A DNA stretch of 64,000 nt from Ostrinia nubilalis. Taxonomy: Eukaryota > Arthropoda > Insecta > Lepidoptera > Crambidae. Each line of letters opens with the position of its first letter. The first letter of the stretch is position 1. A program made the translations under genes and the position numbers. The stretch spans positions 3,350,501-3,414,500 of the forward strand of contig NC_087105.1 in the NCBI RefSeq assembly GCF_963855985.1. Reading direction: 5' to 3'. The notes below the pieces were generated by a model. That model had not been told where the DNA came from, made no database searches, and saw only the letters and a program-made list of their open reading frames with translations. Shown here one piece after another: positions 33,201 to 43,981 of this stretch.

Positions 33201-33362
33201 GCCTGAGTTGCACCACCTAACTTTGACGGTAAATATTTTTTGTATGGAGTTTGACTTTACCTTTAACAAACATCAAAAATCTGTTAAACTCCATACAATA
33301 CCATACAAAAAGCACCGGTTATCGTCATAGTTACGGTCAAAGTTGGGTGGTGCAACTCAGCC
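33201..33362. mobile_element. GGCTGAGTTG-family MITE with internal duplication
   Basis: TTA on both sides (33198-33200, 33363-33365). TTTTTGTATGGAGTTTGAC and its inverse TTAAACTCCATACA are both present, so the interior is duplicated in inverse orientation and the copy is longer than usual (162 bp). Confidence 0.75.
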
Positions 33363-33440
33363 TTAGTTTCTTTTATTTTGGAGTGCAATTTAGAAGAAGT
33401 TGCAATTCATGGTGCTAAGTTTTGAAGGCTAGTATAGTAT

Positions 33441-33484
33441 TAGTCTCGATATAATTAGGAAAGTACCTAATTACATCGGGACTA
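33441..33484. repeat. 19-bp-stem hairpin
   Basis: TAGTCTCGATATAATTAGG and CCTAATTACATCGGGACTA pair with one wobble and one mismatch around a 6-nt loop. No flanking element is seen. A small RNA precursor or a decayed MITE are both possible. Confidence 0.5.
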
Positions 33485-33489
33485 TAGCC

Positions 33490-34145
33490 TTAGTGTCCAT
33501 AAAAGTCTCAATATTGTATTCGATACAAGCGTAGGTATACCACAATAGCAGAAATCAGAATCATTCAATATCATTTTCGCCAAAAGACCCGAAAATAACT
33601 CCATCGTTTTTGACTAGCATCGAAGTATTAATTAACAAACAAAAAGGTGCTTTTTCCTTTACAATTCGAAGTCCGACCAAACCGACTTAACTTGCAAACT
33701 ACCAATTAGCGTAGTATCGAATACCAACCAATTAGTTCAACAACAAAACTGTAAACTATCTCCAATTACTCGTTTCTTCATAAAACGATAGTATTTCCAA
33801 TTCAACAAACCAATTGCTTTCATTGGAGCTAATTTTAATTCCGATTTCTCTATTTAATACCAATTTTAATTATTCATGCCCCTTAAAAGGTCATCAAGGG
33901 ATCCTTCGAAGTAAGCGTTTCGATATTACAATTTAAAATTGGATTCTAATAAAGACCTAATGATAGTTCGTTGATATTCCACCTGAAAAACTCTTTTGCG
34001 ATAGTAAAAGCCTTTATGTTTAAAAGTCGTTCAAAATGAATTGTTTTTTATAATCTCCATTATGCTTGGTTTTTCACAGTAATGCTTATTTTATGAGCTT
34101 TTAAAATCTATTTTATGAATAACTAGATTCTGAACGTGACTTCGT
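33490..34145. other. AT-rich DNA, nothing recognised
   Basis: No gene or repeat recognised. Confidence 0.45.
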
Positions 34146-34159
34146 CTATGTCCTTAATA

Positions 34160-34215
34160 AGAAAGAAAGAAAACGTTTATTCATTTCATGTCATAAAATT
34201 ACACAGTTTGAAAAT
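34160..34215 (-). mobile_element. LINE-like 3' end with TTTC tail
   Basis: On the minus strand: GACATGAAATGAATAAACG followed by TTTTCTTTCTTTC. The signal and tail resemble those at 5126-5172. The body of the element is not recognisable. Confidence 0.4.
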
Positions 34216-35285
34216 AAAAATACATAAGTGAGTACCTATACGAGTAGGAACATGTTGTTATTACCAAAATGGCAACTGCTCAGCATGTGTCATACTCTAA
34301 GGTATAACCTAGATTCTAGAACATAACACTGGTATTCTTCCGAAGCCATTGCTAGAAAGAGCGTCATCATTTATTATCATCATCACCACGTCATTTAGAC
34401 TCGCTGCAGGATCCATTTTGATGTTTGAGTGTTAGTTATGTAGTTTATGTTTTGTACCTTTACTTCACTGTCGCAATGGGACCTCCTGTGATGCAGTGAA
34501 ATGTTGTTTAAAAAAATAAATAAAAGCTCCACTATTTAAATGGCAAATGGAAGGTTTGTCACCTTCTTTATTCCCAGAGAACTTTCCGTAGTTCTTGTTT
34601 TATATTTTACATTACCCCAGCGTTCCTGATAAACATTCTCGGGAACTTGTCAAATTGTTCCAAACTATTGCGTTAAGTATCTTAAAGTGTGCCCTTTGAG
34701 AAATCTGGCCTTTGTAAGCTTAGACAAATTTGCAACTCCCCGCGAGTTGGGGCAGAAATGCGATGCACGGTGTGAGGGGTTATTTTGCATTTTCTTTGGG
34801 CTTATTTGATATAACCTTTAATGCACTGAGAATAAGGTACAAGAGTATTAATGAGGGACAAATTCAAAGGGCCAAACAAAATTTTGGATAAATGCGGCTC
34901 ATGAAAATCTAAGTTACAAACAAAAATCAGAACTGAAAAAGGATTTTTTTTATAATCTAAGACATAACGTAGTAGACATACGTACCTACCTATTTCATAT
35001 AAAATAGATAAATAAATAACAAAAAGTTAGGACAGCTTAAAATCGAAATAAGTTTGAAAAATTGAAGGCGCATAGATTTTAAAGACTGAGAGCATTCTAG
35101 AGGCTAATTTAACTAATGAAGAAAAAGAATTCAAGGATTATTCCTTAATAAGGATCCTTAAGGATAAGGATATTGTGTGATTCATTGACTTAAAAGCTCT
35201 GAATAAATATTGTGTCACAGTGAAAAGAAAGGTAGAAGAAAATATAATTCAGCCAACAGCATTAAAACTTCGGTTACAAACGGCA
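34216..35285. other. Unassigned DNA
   Basis: CTGTCGCAATGGGACCTCCTG near 34470, followed by an A-rich end, may be a SINE or transcript tail. Nothing firm. Confidence 0.35.
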
Positions 35286-35289
35286 CGCG

Positions 35290-35400
35290 TCACACAACGG
35301 TATCATCTCCACGTCAAATTGAGATGACAGAGGACCGAGCATCGAGCCTTGCGGGACACTCCCGTTTACGACGATAGTTTAGTCTTATGATGACCTTCTT
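35290..35400 (-). mobile_element. LINE reverse transcriptase fragment (PQGS motif)
   Basis: The minus strand reads NGSVPQGSMLGPL, the diagnostic RT motif that precedes the catalytic YxDD region. Homology stops directly after GPL. The clade cannot be set from so little. Confidence 0.65.
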
Positions 35401-35764
35401 TTCCAACTATGAGGTTAATTGACTAGAAAAACACAGAATACACTTAATAATAAATAAGCAGACGCAACAGACAAGTTCATAGGTACATAAATGAATCTAC
35501 AGAAAACAAATAAGTCAAAATTACCGCTCAAATGCTATATTTTTTTCCATCTTTGGTTGTCCACCAATTTACCAACTTTTAAGTAATTGATGTATGATTA
35601 TAACTACGATGACCAAACGAGACTTGCAAGAAATATTAGTATAGTGCCTCTATCTACACATTTCAAAAACCCTTTTAGATTGGGTGTACGTCTGGAAAAT
35701 ACCGCATGCCATTCATGAATTATTATGAACGTGATTTTTATTTAATAACGATGTCAAAGGTGTA

Positions 35765-35935
35765 TTATGTAAGACAAGGCAGGTATTTGACCGCAATCGC
35801 ACCTGGTGTTAATGAGATTTAGTCTAGGATGGTACATATCTGCCCTGTAAGTGCCTATTCACTCTCGCCTTGAAAAGGCCCGGATTGTAGTGTTCAGGAA
35901 AGACAACAGCAAGCAGCGAATTCAAATTCTACAGG
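35765..35935 (-). mobile_element. CR1/jockey-like LINE C-terminal relic
   Basis: The minus strand reads NSLLAVVFPEHYNPGLFKAR, then VNRHLQGRYVPS and a stop. This is the undisturbed version of the segment at 20395-20605 and is related to 37808-37975. Confidence 0.7.
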
Positions 35936-36260
35936 ATCAGCTAAAAAAACACAAATAGACTAGTATCTAATTCACTAACGAAACCGTAAGTACATATCAT
36001 CTCTACATTGCCCGTTGTGTCTCGTCGCTTTTTATCCTCCTATTTCGGATAAAACTAATTTTGTGCTTTGTTGACTTTCCCACTGTTATATTTTCATTTC
36101 GATTTCTCCGCTTCGACTCCACAGTGTGTTTTGCTGATAAGAAGTTTGCCAAATTATAGCAGATGTAGGTGCAGTAGAATTTGACACACTGATGCTAACA
36201 TAGCTTGTCCATGCTTACTGATAAATGTACTAGGATAGCTTTTTATACTTACTGGTTACC

Positions 36261-36400
36261 GACGACATCGTAAAGGTAGCAGGGAAGAAGCGCTGCTGGA
36301 CGCAGGCGAATCGATCAACATGGAAAGAATTGGGGGAGGTCTATGTTCAGCAGTGGACGTCCTATGGCTGAAATGATGGTGATGATGATGATGTGGTGAA
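36261..36400 (+). mobile_element. RTE-like LINE 3' end with TGATGATGA tail
   Basis: DDIVKVAG-like start, then QAN-RSTWKELGEVYVQQWTS, stop TGA and the tail ATGATGGTGATGATGATG. The codon pattern and simple tail support the RTE-like assignment of all copies. Confidence 0.7.
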
Positions 36401-36461
36401 AACTGATGGTGGAAATAAAACAGATCGGGAAAATGTCTTATACGTAGAGATTTAGAACGTA

Positions 36462-36529
36462 TAGAAAAAACTGGGAAAAAAAGGTATGAATTACTATTAA
36501 TTCATACCTTTTTTTCCCAGTTTTTTCTA
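36462..36529. repeat. Perfect 31-bp-stem hairpin
   Basis: TAGAAAAAACTGGG, AAAAAAAGGTATGAATT at 36462-36492 pairs without mismatch with 36499-36529 around the 6-nt loop ACTATT. It lies 60 bp beyond an RTE-like tail. No terminal duplication was found. Confidence 0.8.
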
Positions 36530-36534
36530 CGTTA

Positions 36535-36979
36535 CGTGACTATCGATTTGATTAAAAGATACTTATCAGCTATGCATTAATCGTCTTTCTAACAAAAGTT
36601 GCACGCGTGTTGAACACTTGTTTTTTGAGGTACTTAATTTGGCATTTAAAAGAAGTCACCCCCTTAGAATTGAATGTCCTTGCAGCAATATCTATAGTGG
36701 TTTTACTATATTTTTCTCTATTATACATCCTGAACTTCCCAGATATACATTTTTATGGCCCTGTAAACCACGGCTAAGTATGTTTCTTATGGCTGCGTTA
36801 ATAAGGGCGAGAGTCGTACAGTTTCTATTTAGGCCTGTAACGCAGTTACGGTGTATAAACACTTTGTCTTTTTTATTTGAAGTGTCCAATAAAGTTGATA
36901 TGAGTGGTCCTTAGAGGTACTTGATGGATCTAAAGTGAAATAATTGTTGTTTCAGGAAGTTATTTATAGAAAAAAAATT
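36535..36979. other. Unassigned DNA
   Basis: ACGCGTGTTGAACACTTG at about 36603 is a second trace of the arm of 37193-37433. Overlapping frames at 36618-36914 on both strands have no recognisable motif. Confidence 0.35.
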
Positions 36980-37174
36980 AGACCGGTTTCATGACTGACT
37001 CACTCATCACAAAATCTCAGAAACTACAAGTGCTAGGAGTCTAAAATGCATTGCATTGCATGGGGGTTCCTTTTAGAACGTAGGTATGTGCTTATTAAGA
37101 CGGTATTTAGCAAAATTCAACTCCTAAGGGGGTAAAACGGGATCCACGCGTACGAAGTCGCGGGGGGCCGCTAG
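36980..37174 (+). mobile_element. Short Helitron, ATCTCAGAAACTAC subfamily
   Basis: Shares AAATCTCAGAAACTACAAGTG, GGGGGTTCCTTTTAGAACGT and GATCCACGCGTACGAAGTCG with 54930-55127. It ends GGGGCCGCTAG (37171-37174) before T. The 5' end is not clear. Confidence 0.7.
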
Positions 37175-37192
37175 TAATGTATAAAAACACAG

Positions 37193-37433
37193 GCCTTATT
37201 ACAGAAAAGTTAAACGCGTGTTGAACACTGGTTAATTAACATTTAACAGCAGTCTAACAACAGTCGCCTGGCAAGCGAAAGATAGTGAGTTCGATTCTCG
37301 CCTTAGGCAGTTCGATTTTTTAAGTTGTTTATTTATAATTTAGTTGTTTAGTAATTAAAATTTCTTATTTCCATACTTTTAATGACAATTTAAAAACGCG
37401 TTCAACGCGTGTTTATCTTTTGGTAAAATAAGG
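37193..37433. mobile_element. Inverted-repeat element containing a tRNA-like segment
   Basis: GGCCTTATTACAGAAAAG and TAAACGCGTGTTGAAC at the left mirror TTCAACGCGTGTTTATCTTT and ATAAGGCC at the right. Inside, CGCCTGGCAAGCGAAAGA and GTGAGTTCGATTCTCGCC look like the anticodon-to-T-arm half of a tRNA. TGTAGCTCAGTGGTTATG, a good A-box segment, lies outside the right end at about 37456. The interior may have been taken from a tRNA or SINE. Confidence 0.5.
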
Positions 37434-37807
37434 CCAAAAATGTTTATCAATGTCTTTGTAGCTCAGTGGTTATGTAAGCGGAAATTCGTAATTTCTTGTC
37501 CATTATTCACAGTTTCAGTGGAAACACAAATAACTCCTATGTTCATTCTTCATAGTATACAAAAGGTAACTTTGATTCAAAGCAACAGTAATTGTCAAAA
37601 ATAAACCTAGAAACCTCTTTCAAGTATAACTTACATAAAGTTCGGTGGTTTCTCGACACTTGAAAGGCGCGGAGTTGGCCAACTCGCGAGTTAGGCTTTC
37701 AGCTGCTGAGAAGTTGATAAGGCGACATGAAATAGGCACATATTTGTGAAGTAGCTATTTACCTACAGACTAAGCTCTATCACAAAAAACTAAACAAGAT
37801 TTTAAGT

Positions 37808-37975
37808 ACTAAGCGTTTCGATGACTCTTTTATGATGCGAACAGCTAAGGGCTGGAATTCGCTGCTTGCTGCTGTCTTTCCGGAAGACTATAATCTGGGC
37901 CTTTTCAAGGCGAGAGTGAACAGGCACTTAACATCAGGTGCGATTGTGGCCTTGTTATGCATAAAAAAAACTCTT
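37808..37975 (+). mobile_element. CR1/jockey-like LINE C-terminal relic
   Basis: Reads KRFDDSFMMRTAKGWNSLLA, then AVFPEDYNLGLFKARVNRHL, a typical lepidopteran ORF2 C-terminus. The frame continues by chance into the Helitron at 38018. Confidence 0.7.
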
Positions 37976-38017
37976 ATGATAAATTGGATTTTGAATTCAC
38001 CCTCAAAATATGGTGAA

Positions 38018-38266
38018 CTAGCTTTCCGCCCGCGGCTTCGCCCGCGTGGAATTTTGTCTGTCACAGAAAAACTTTATCGCGCGCGTCCCTGTTTCAAAAA
38101 CCGGGATAAAAACTATCCTATGTTCTTTCCCGGGACTCAAACTATCTCTATGCCAAATTTCATCAAAATCGGTTGCGAGGTTTAAGCGGGAAAGCGTAAC
38201 AGACAGACAGATAGACAGACAGACAGACAGACAGAGTTACTTTCGCATTTATAATATTAGTTGGGA
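38018..38266 (-). mobile_element. Complete short Helitron, ACAGAC subfamily (249 bp)
   Basis: On the minus strand, after host A (38267), it begins TCCCAACTAATATTATAAAT, has (CTGT)n, and ends with the hairpin CCACGCGGGCGAAGCCGCGG, then GCGGAAAGCTAG before host T. All Helitron hallmarks are present. No coding capacity. Confidence 0.85.
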
Positions 38267-38451
38267 TAAAGCAGATTTTTGATAAAATGACAACAATTTC
38301 AGTAAGATAAACGATTTAGGCAGTCATACCGTTAAGAAGCGAACTTTTCCCACTAAGGGATAGGACAGTTATTTTATTCTTTTATAAGCAAATTAATTAA
38401 TTTGTCAGTGTCTTGTGATGGGAAAAAAATAAATACAGTTTTCATTTCTTT

Positions 38452-38595
38452 CGCCCGTATTCACAAACAATGCTTGCTTAAGTGAAGCAGCAAATCGAAC
38501 TCACAGCGTTGAATAGAGCTATGTGATTAGTTCGTGTGTCACACTGTGCGTCCACGCGCACTGTGAGACCTCATAATAATGTTTGTGAACAGGCG
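38452..38595. mobile_element. 144-bp MITE, ends CGCCCGTATTCACAAAC
   Basis: Ends CGCCCGTATTCACAAACAAT and GTTTGTGAACAGGCG are inverted. Partner of 22406-22548. The interior holds CGCACTGTGAG and CTCACAGCG arms. Confidence 0.75.
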
Positions 38596-38599
38596 TTTC

Positions 38600-39410
38600 A
38601 TAGTTTTCAATTTCTTGTGACGATAAGAAAATAAAAATATTCAACCTTTTTCCTTTTGAATCCATTCCTGAGCTAGGCTACTTTGGCATTAGAGATTTAT
38701 GTGCGATTTCTCACTTTGCAGGTGAGTACGGATTGGAAGTTTTAAATTAAACTTGCAAAGTATTGCTAACCTAACCTAGTTCAGAGACATTTTGAATTGG
38801 AGCGTATTATGGTTTAAACCCAATTTTGGATTAATGCTTCAAGTTTTTAAAAAGTGTTTTTAGGTCACTGACGGCTGTTCAAGTATAAGCATCACTTTTA
38901 ATTCAAACTCCTATTGTTTCGGAGATATTATCTACAGTTGATTCGTCACAACAAAAACTTGTGTGAATTCGCCAAACCATTCATTTACTCGTATTTTACC
39001 AACAAAAATTTCAAAGTTATTAGTCTAATTAGGCATTTCAGATGCATGCTTTAATTTTATAAACACTTAACTTTAATGTGTTAATTGACTTCCCATAGCT
39101 ATTTATTACTGTAGATGATTTATAAAAAAAAAATAGGCGAGTTACAAAAACGACAAGTGTCATATTATATACTCATATTTTTAGCTCCCAAATGAAAATT
39201 AATAACGCTTTTTCCTCACAGAAGATTAAATACCTGATTTACATGTTTTTGTAAGACTTCAAAGCAAAATTCCGGGCGTTTAGAAGCCACATTGAAATAA
39301 AGCTGTGTTTTAGGTTGTTCATGAGAGGTATTTTTAGTACAATCCATACTAATTTGCATCACCAACATCATTTCTTTGGTCATTTTAGTAAGAGACAGGC
39401 CGCATTCCTC
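38600..39410. other. AT-rich DNA, nothing recognised
   Basis: No gene or repeat recognised. Confidence 0.45.
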
Positions 39411-39435
39411 TTTTTTTTACCCAGGAAAATGGCCT

Positions 39436-39625
39436 AACCTAATCTACCGCCGGGAGACGGCAGGTTATGTGGGGCTCGAACCCACTAAAAACCTGGGATG
39501 TTCCCTCTGCCGCATAGTGGTCGACGCCTTGGGTACGACCAAGGCGCCTTCCGCGGACGTCCCGCCCTACACGGCGGGACCCAACACGCCCCCACTTAAT
39601 GGGGGGCAGGCCGCTTTCCTCTGGT
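39436..39625. repeat. Interspersed repeat with T-arm-like palindrome, copy 1
   Basis: CCGCCGGGAGACGGCAGGTTA, GTGGGGCTCGAACCCAC, CTCTGCCGCATAGTGGTCG and GCGCCTTGGGTA recur in inverse orientation at 56470-56605. GTGGG-TTCGAGC-CCCAC (other strand) has the form of a tRNA T-arm. The family is unknown to me. The open frame through it encodes no known domain. Confidence 0.55.
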
Positions 39626-39744
39626 CTGATCGTGATTCTCTTCTAAACAGCACCACAAGGCACGGTCCTATATCTTTCCTATCCAGCCACTACGAACTAC
39701 TCTTTTTGGTTGGCTTTTTCAGGACTTGCCAACTCAAGAAGTAA

Positions 39745-40640
39745 TTTTCTCCACATTTAACATTTAATCGGTTCTGCACATTTAACAGATAGCATATTAT
39801 AGGTACAGCATTTTATGACTTATACATTATATCAGAACAAAGAAAAAAGTTGGAATGGCACATTTTAAGCGATTTTTTGCTGCGATGTAATGTTCCTTGT
39901 TATATAAACCAGAAAGATCATAATTGTATGAAAAATATTTCTAAAGGATTATAAAAGGAATAACCTATATCTACTATAAATATTATAAAGCTCACGTATA
40001 ACACAGCAGACTCTTAGCGGAGTTGGTTAACAGACTTCCACGAAAAACCTTGCCCAAGTTAAATAAAAGGGAATTCAAACATAAGCCCGCACTTCTCGCC
40101 TCCCTTAACACCCCCATATAATTATGGGGTATTTTGTAAACAATAGATATGAGCACACAGAATTTTAATCCAAACGGGGAACATTTAGATTTGTCGCGGC
40201 AGTACGTGAGTGGAAAACGAACGAGGTGTCTACTTCGAAAAACATTATTTTAAAATCAAATTCTTCTGTCTCTTTTACTCGCTAAAGTATTCCAATGTGA
40301 GTGAGGGAGATGGAGTTAAAAATAACGTATTGAAATGGGATTAAGAAGTAGGTCAATTCGTAGCCTTTTGCATACCGTTCTCCGGTTGAAGAAATTTCGA
40401 ATTTCCTGGGATGCCAAGAAAGACTTTTTCGAAATTAATTTCAGGAAGCAATGTAGTGTCAATTTTTATTTAGCGATCTTTTAGATCTTTTCTCAGAAAA
40501 AGGTAAAGATTTTGCCCTGGAACATTATTTAAATTTAAATTATACTAAATTCCTGTAAGAGTTAATAATATTTACAATCCTACTAAATAAATTATAAATA
40601 ATTAGAAACGTATTTACGAGTATTTCACTTTGAACGTACC
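39745..40640. other. AT-rich DNA, nothing recognised
   Basis: No gene or repeat recognised. Confidence 0.45.
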
Positions 40641-40646
40641 TACTTA

Positions 40647-41337
40647 CAGTCCTCTCAACTTAAGCTGAGAATTGCATTTGTGTGAGTGCACACCGATAGT
40701 GTAGAGTGGCAATCGGCTTGAAGCGCGGCGCGTCCCGCGCATGGTTTAAACCGGTTTATTTATAGCAAGCGGCCTGAAGCGCGGCGCGTCCGCCACGCAC
40801 CGCTTCCTTGCCGCTCACATACTTCACTTCACCCCCGGTACTGGTAGCAGATACGTGTAATTTTATGTAATTGTGTTCCAAATATTAGTGAAATGGCTCC
40901 TACTGTAAGTGAATTTCCTGTGCAAAATCCATTAAGCAGCCAAGTGAAAGAAATTTTATGCAAATTGAATACGTATTTTAAAGGTGTGAACGAAAAGTTT
41001 TTAGTCTGTTTTAATTTTGTAATTTTATAAAGTTTGTCTTTTTGTTGTATTTTGTAAGGCTGGCTGGACGCCCTCTCTATAAACGGTGCTCGCAGAATAT
41101 CAGCGTCGAGGTACTTCGTGCCTTGGCATATGCTGATCGAGGACCTGTTTTTATTTATTTATTTATTTAAAAGGATGTGTCAAGTGTCGTTACATTGGCC
41201 CAATAGGTAGCAACTCAAGTGTTTCAAAGACTTCCTTAATAGTGGGTTAATAAAACATTAATTTTATTTGTATGTGTTTTACTAACGGTACTTTTGGCGA
41301 TCACAAATGCAATTCTCAGCTTAAGTTGATAGGACTG
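40647..41337 (+). mobile_element. 691-bp internally deleted TA element
   Basis: Ends CAGTCCTCTCAACTTAAGCT and complement match over 36 bp with one mismatch. TA at 40645-40646 and 41338-41339. Unlike the MITEs here, it keeps a CG-rich promoter-like block with a repeated GAAGCGCGGCGCGTCC, a short ORF (40893) and AATAAA near 41248. It looks like a transposase gene with its middle removed. Confidence 0.7.
40893..41030 (+). pseudogene. N-terminal remnant of a putative transposase
   Basis: A 45-codon frame starting AAATGG reads MAPTVSEF, then LSSQVKEILCKLNTYFKGVN, then diverges into a T-rich stop-containing stretch. The amphipathic LSSQVKEILCKLNTYF segment resembles INSQCKQIAFNVYEYFRKK at the start of the DDE transposase relic at about 49945. 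A shared N-terminal helix before the helix-turn-helix would explain this. AAAG followed by GTGTGA at 40980 could be a splice donor. The catalytic part is absent. Confidence 0.4.
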
Positions 41338-41339
41338 TA

Positions 41340-42690
41340 CACTGTTATAAGTCCTGTAAAAATGCAAGTGTAATAATTACATTTACGGTTAATATTAAAT
41401 TATACGGTTAGTTATTAATAATTATTATGCCCTATTAACTTTCAGGTCATGTATGCTTTCTTACTCAACACAATACGTCTGCGAATTAGTATGCCCAAGT
41501 ATCCGGCAATAAATGTCCCAGCCTGCCCCACTAAAGCCCCATTATAACGATAACGATAAGGGTAATGTCACATAAGTGTTATGAACGGGAATATTCCCAC
41601 CTTCCCACCTGCCGTTGTCACGGTTGTCACCACAGCCACTGTGTAGCCAGGATCTAACGTTTGGCTGAGAATATAATCCAACCTGTGAGGTCCAGGGACT
41701 ACGTTCGCTTGTTTTTCCCATCACTGCTACTCTTAGCTATGACCTATAGCTTGGTTGTAAAACCCAATCTTTAAAGTCTTTGCTCTATGAAAAAGTTATT
41801 GAACTCGCAATGAAAATAAAAAAGAAAATTTCATAAGTTTTTTTCTCTCAGATCTTTTCAGTTCATGAAATTAGTACCTAGTTTACGGACTTTGCATGGG
41901 TGTTTTACGAGTAGATATTATTCAAGAACTGTAATCTTACTACACCCACACCTTGACTGTTTTAGTAACTCCGTACTATGATTGAGATGGTAATGTAGCA
42001 TAACATGAATGTGTGGTTTTTAGGATCCTGTAGTAAACTATACACAATATACCAAGCGAACTGTATTGGAGGGGCTCGTAATGCCAGCATTTCGCGAACT
42101 TTATCTATTCTTCAGTCACAGACTTTTAGAATAATTTTATTTTAGTTTACACGCAATTTTTTGTCTAGGTTCCCATAAGTGTGCGGGTGCCCTTAAAGAT
42201 AATATTAATCGCGTCCATTTGGCTACACCCGCACTATTCTCGCATTCGTTGTAATGTTTAGTTGTAAAATTTAATACGACCCCTAAACTTAAGTGCTGGT
42301 TATCCCTTCCGTCCGAAAGGTATGTGATTTCCTCAATTGTAAGTGTGACTTTACGCGTAATTTGGTTTTGAATGTGTTTGATCAAGTATGAGTTAAATTT
42401 AAGAGAAGGGTTCCGTAGAGAAAATATTTTAGATGATTCTTTCTTCATCAACATTATCATCTATAGCCGCTTGAAGAGTACCAAAGACCTCTCGCCTTTT
42501 CATACACTTAGCTTCTTGAGGTCGACAGTCCATTGAAGTGGGACAAACTACGTTTACCAAGACGTGGTCTTTACTCGAAATTCGCTTGAAGAAGGTGGAC
42601 TTCCATGGGTCTGCGATAGTTGAGGCAGGCCTATTGACGCGCACTGGATGCGACTGCGGTCAGATCAGAGTAGCTCACATCAGCCTAGAC
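41340..42690. other. Unassigned DNA
   Basis: Short overlapping frames near 42137-42744 show no motif. AACGGGAATATTCCCACC at about 41584 is a small palindrome. Nothing else recognised. Confidence 0.4.
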
Positions 42691-42696
42691 ACTCGT

Positions 42697-42805
42697 CATC
42701 ATCATTTCAGCCATAGGACGTCCACTGCTGTACAATGTACATAGGCCTCCCCCAATTATTTCCGCAATGGCCGGTTGGTGGCCTGCATCCAGCGCCTTCC
42801 TGCTA
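42697..42805 (-). mobile_element. RTE-like LINE 3' end
   Basis: CATCATCATTTCAGCC, TAGGACGTCCACTGCTG, then GGCCTCCCCCAATTATTTCC and GCCTGCATCCAGCGCCTTCC: the family tail read backwards, with TGATGATG as the remaining tail. Confidence 0.7.
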
Positions 42806-42836
42806 CCTTTATGAGATAAGATATAAGATACTAATT

Positions 42837-43129
42837 CCCGTTTTCACCATCAATCCCTAAATTTTTAAGTTACCCATATGGTAACGCATAAGAGTACGCG
42901 CAGACCATTGATTTTTAGTTGGCCGATAGTTGGGCCCGATTTTAATTTGTATGAAGAATCGGCCAAATCAAATCGGTGTAATTTGCGCACTTCCATACAT
43001 GCCCATACTGATCAACTGCCCGACTAAACTATTGGCCGACCGAAAAATCGATGTTCTGCGCCTAGGCTAGCAGGAATTATTGTTTTCAAAGGGGTCTCTT
43101 AAAAATCAGGGATTGATGGTGAAAACGGG
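42837..43129. mobile_element. 293-bp MITE, ends CCCGTTTTCACCATCAATCC
   Basis: Inverted ends of about 29 bp: CCCGTTTTCACCATCAATCC and complement ending GGTGAAAACGGG. Another MITE is inserted inside, so the original element was about 145 bp. Confidence 0.8.
42906..43053. mobile_element. Nested MITE, ends CATTGATTTTTAGTTGGCCG
   Basis: Inverted ends CATTGATTTTTAGTTGGCCG and GGCCGACCGAAAAATCGATG. Interior GATAGTTGGGCCCGATTTTA matches 12470-12645. Confidence 0.7.
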
Positions 43130-43551
43130 CATAATGCAATTAGTCTAATTGCATTTTTAGTATTTCTCTCTTCCATTATGCAGTAACTATCATGTGACCA
43201 CACCGTTAGTCCTATTTCATTACCAGGTCAGTAAGTGCCGGGACTAAGAGCAGAAGTTTAGATTGGGGCACTTACTTGGGCCGAGTTTGTAATTGTGAAT
43301 TAATAAATAACAGAGCGCATTAACCACCACTCCTCGGGGGAGTGCGGTACATTATTCAGAATTTGTACCCATTGTTTGGTACATTTAGTTAGTGTAGTGA
43401 TATGGTTAGCTCGAGGGATATAATGTGGTATCCTAATGCGTTGTATTAGGTACGATTTTGCAAAATAATAATGCAGTCTAATGTGCACTCGACTGTAAAA
43501 TCTGTTATGAGTTAAGACTAGATAGCAAAGTCTGATTTAAAGATATCACTG

Positions 43552-43674
43552 TAAGGTTGGGTTTCACCATCTTACTTTGACTTTAACAAACGTCAAATAT
43601 CTGTCAAACTCCATTCAAAATACACCGGTTATCGTTATAGATACGGTCAAAGTTAGGTGGTGCAACTCAGCCTA
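43552..43674. mobile_element. GGCTGAGTTG-family MITE
   Basis: Nearly full length. The right end TGGTGCAACTCAGCC is intact. The left end is GGTTGGGTTTCACC, diverged. Confidence 0.7.
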
Positions 43675-43981
43675 TGATTTCCAACACACAACGCACTATT
43701 TTTGTTGACGACACATTTCTTTATAAATATTTTCTTTCTCTTGTGTATCAAACGCCAAAACCCAGTGTCCAAAATGAAACTGAGCAATATTTTACTACAC
43801 CTTATTTTCAGTTAAAAATATATTTCACCGCTATCTGAACATCGATATGTTAAATCCGAGACCCGTGCCAAATGTTACTTGAAGTGGATTTTCCTTGTGC
43901 GAAATTTCAAAGCCTCGTACCGGTTGAATAGACAGCCCCCTGCCCCATTTTACGCAGTGAGTGTCAAAGATATATGCCGTA

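Noticed and set aside
36618..36914. 98-codon plus and 65-codon minus frames
   Set aside because: Mutually overlapping and without recognisable domains. The minus reading looks slightly protein-like, but nothing supports it further.
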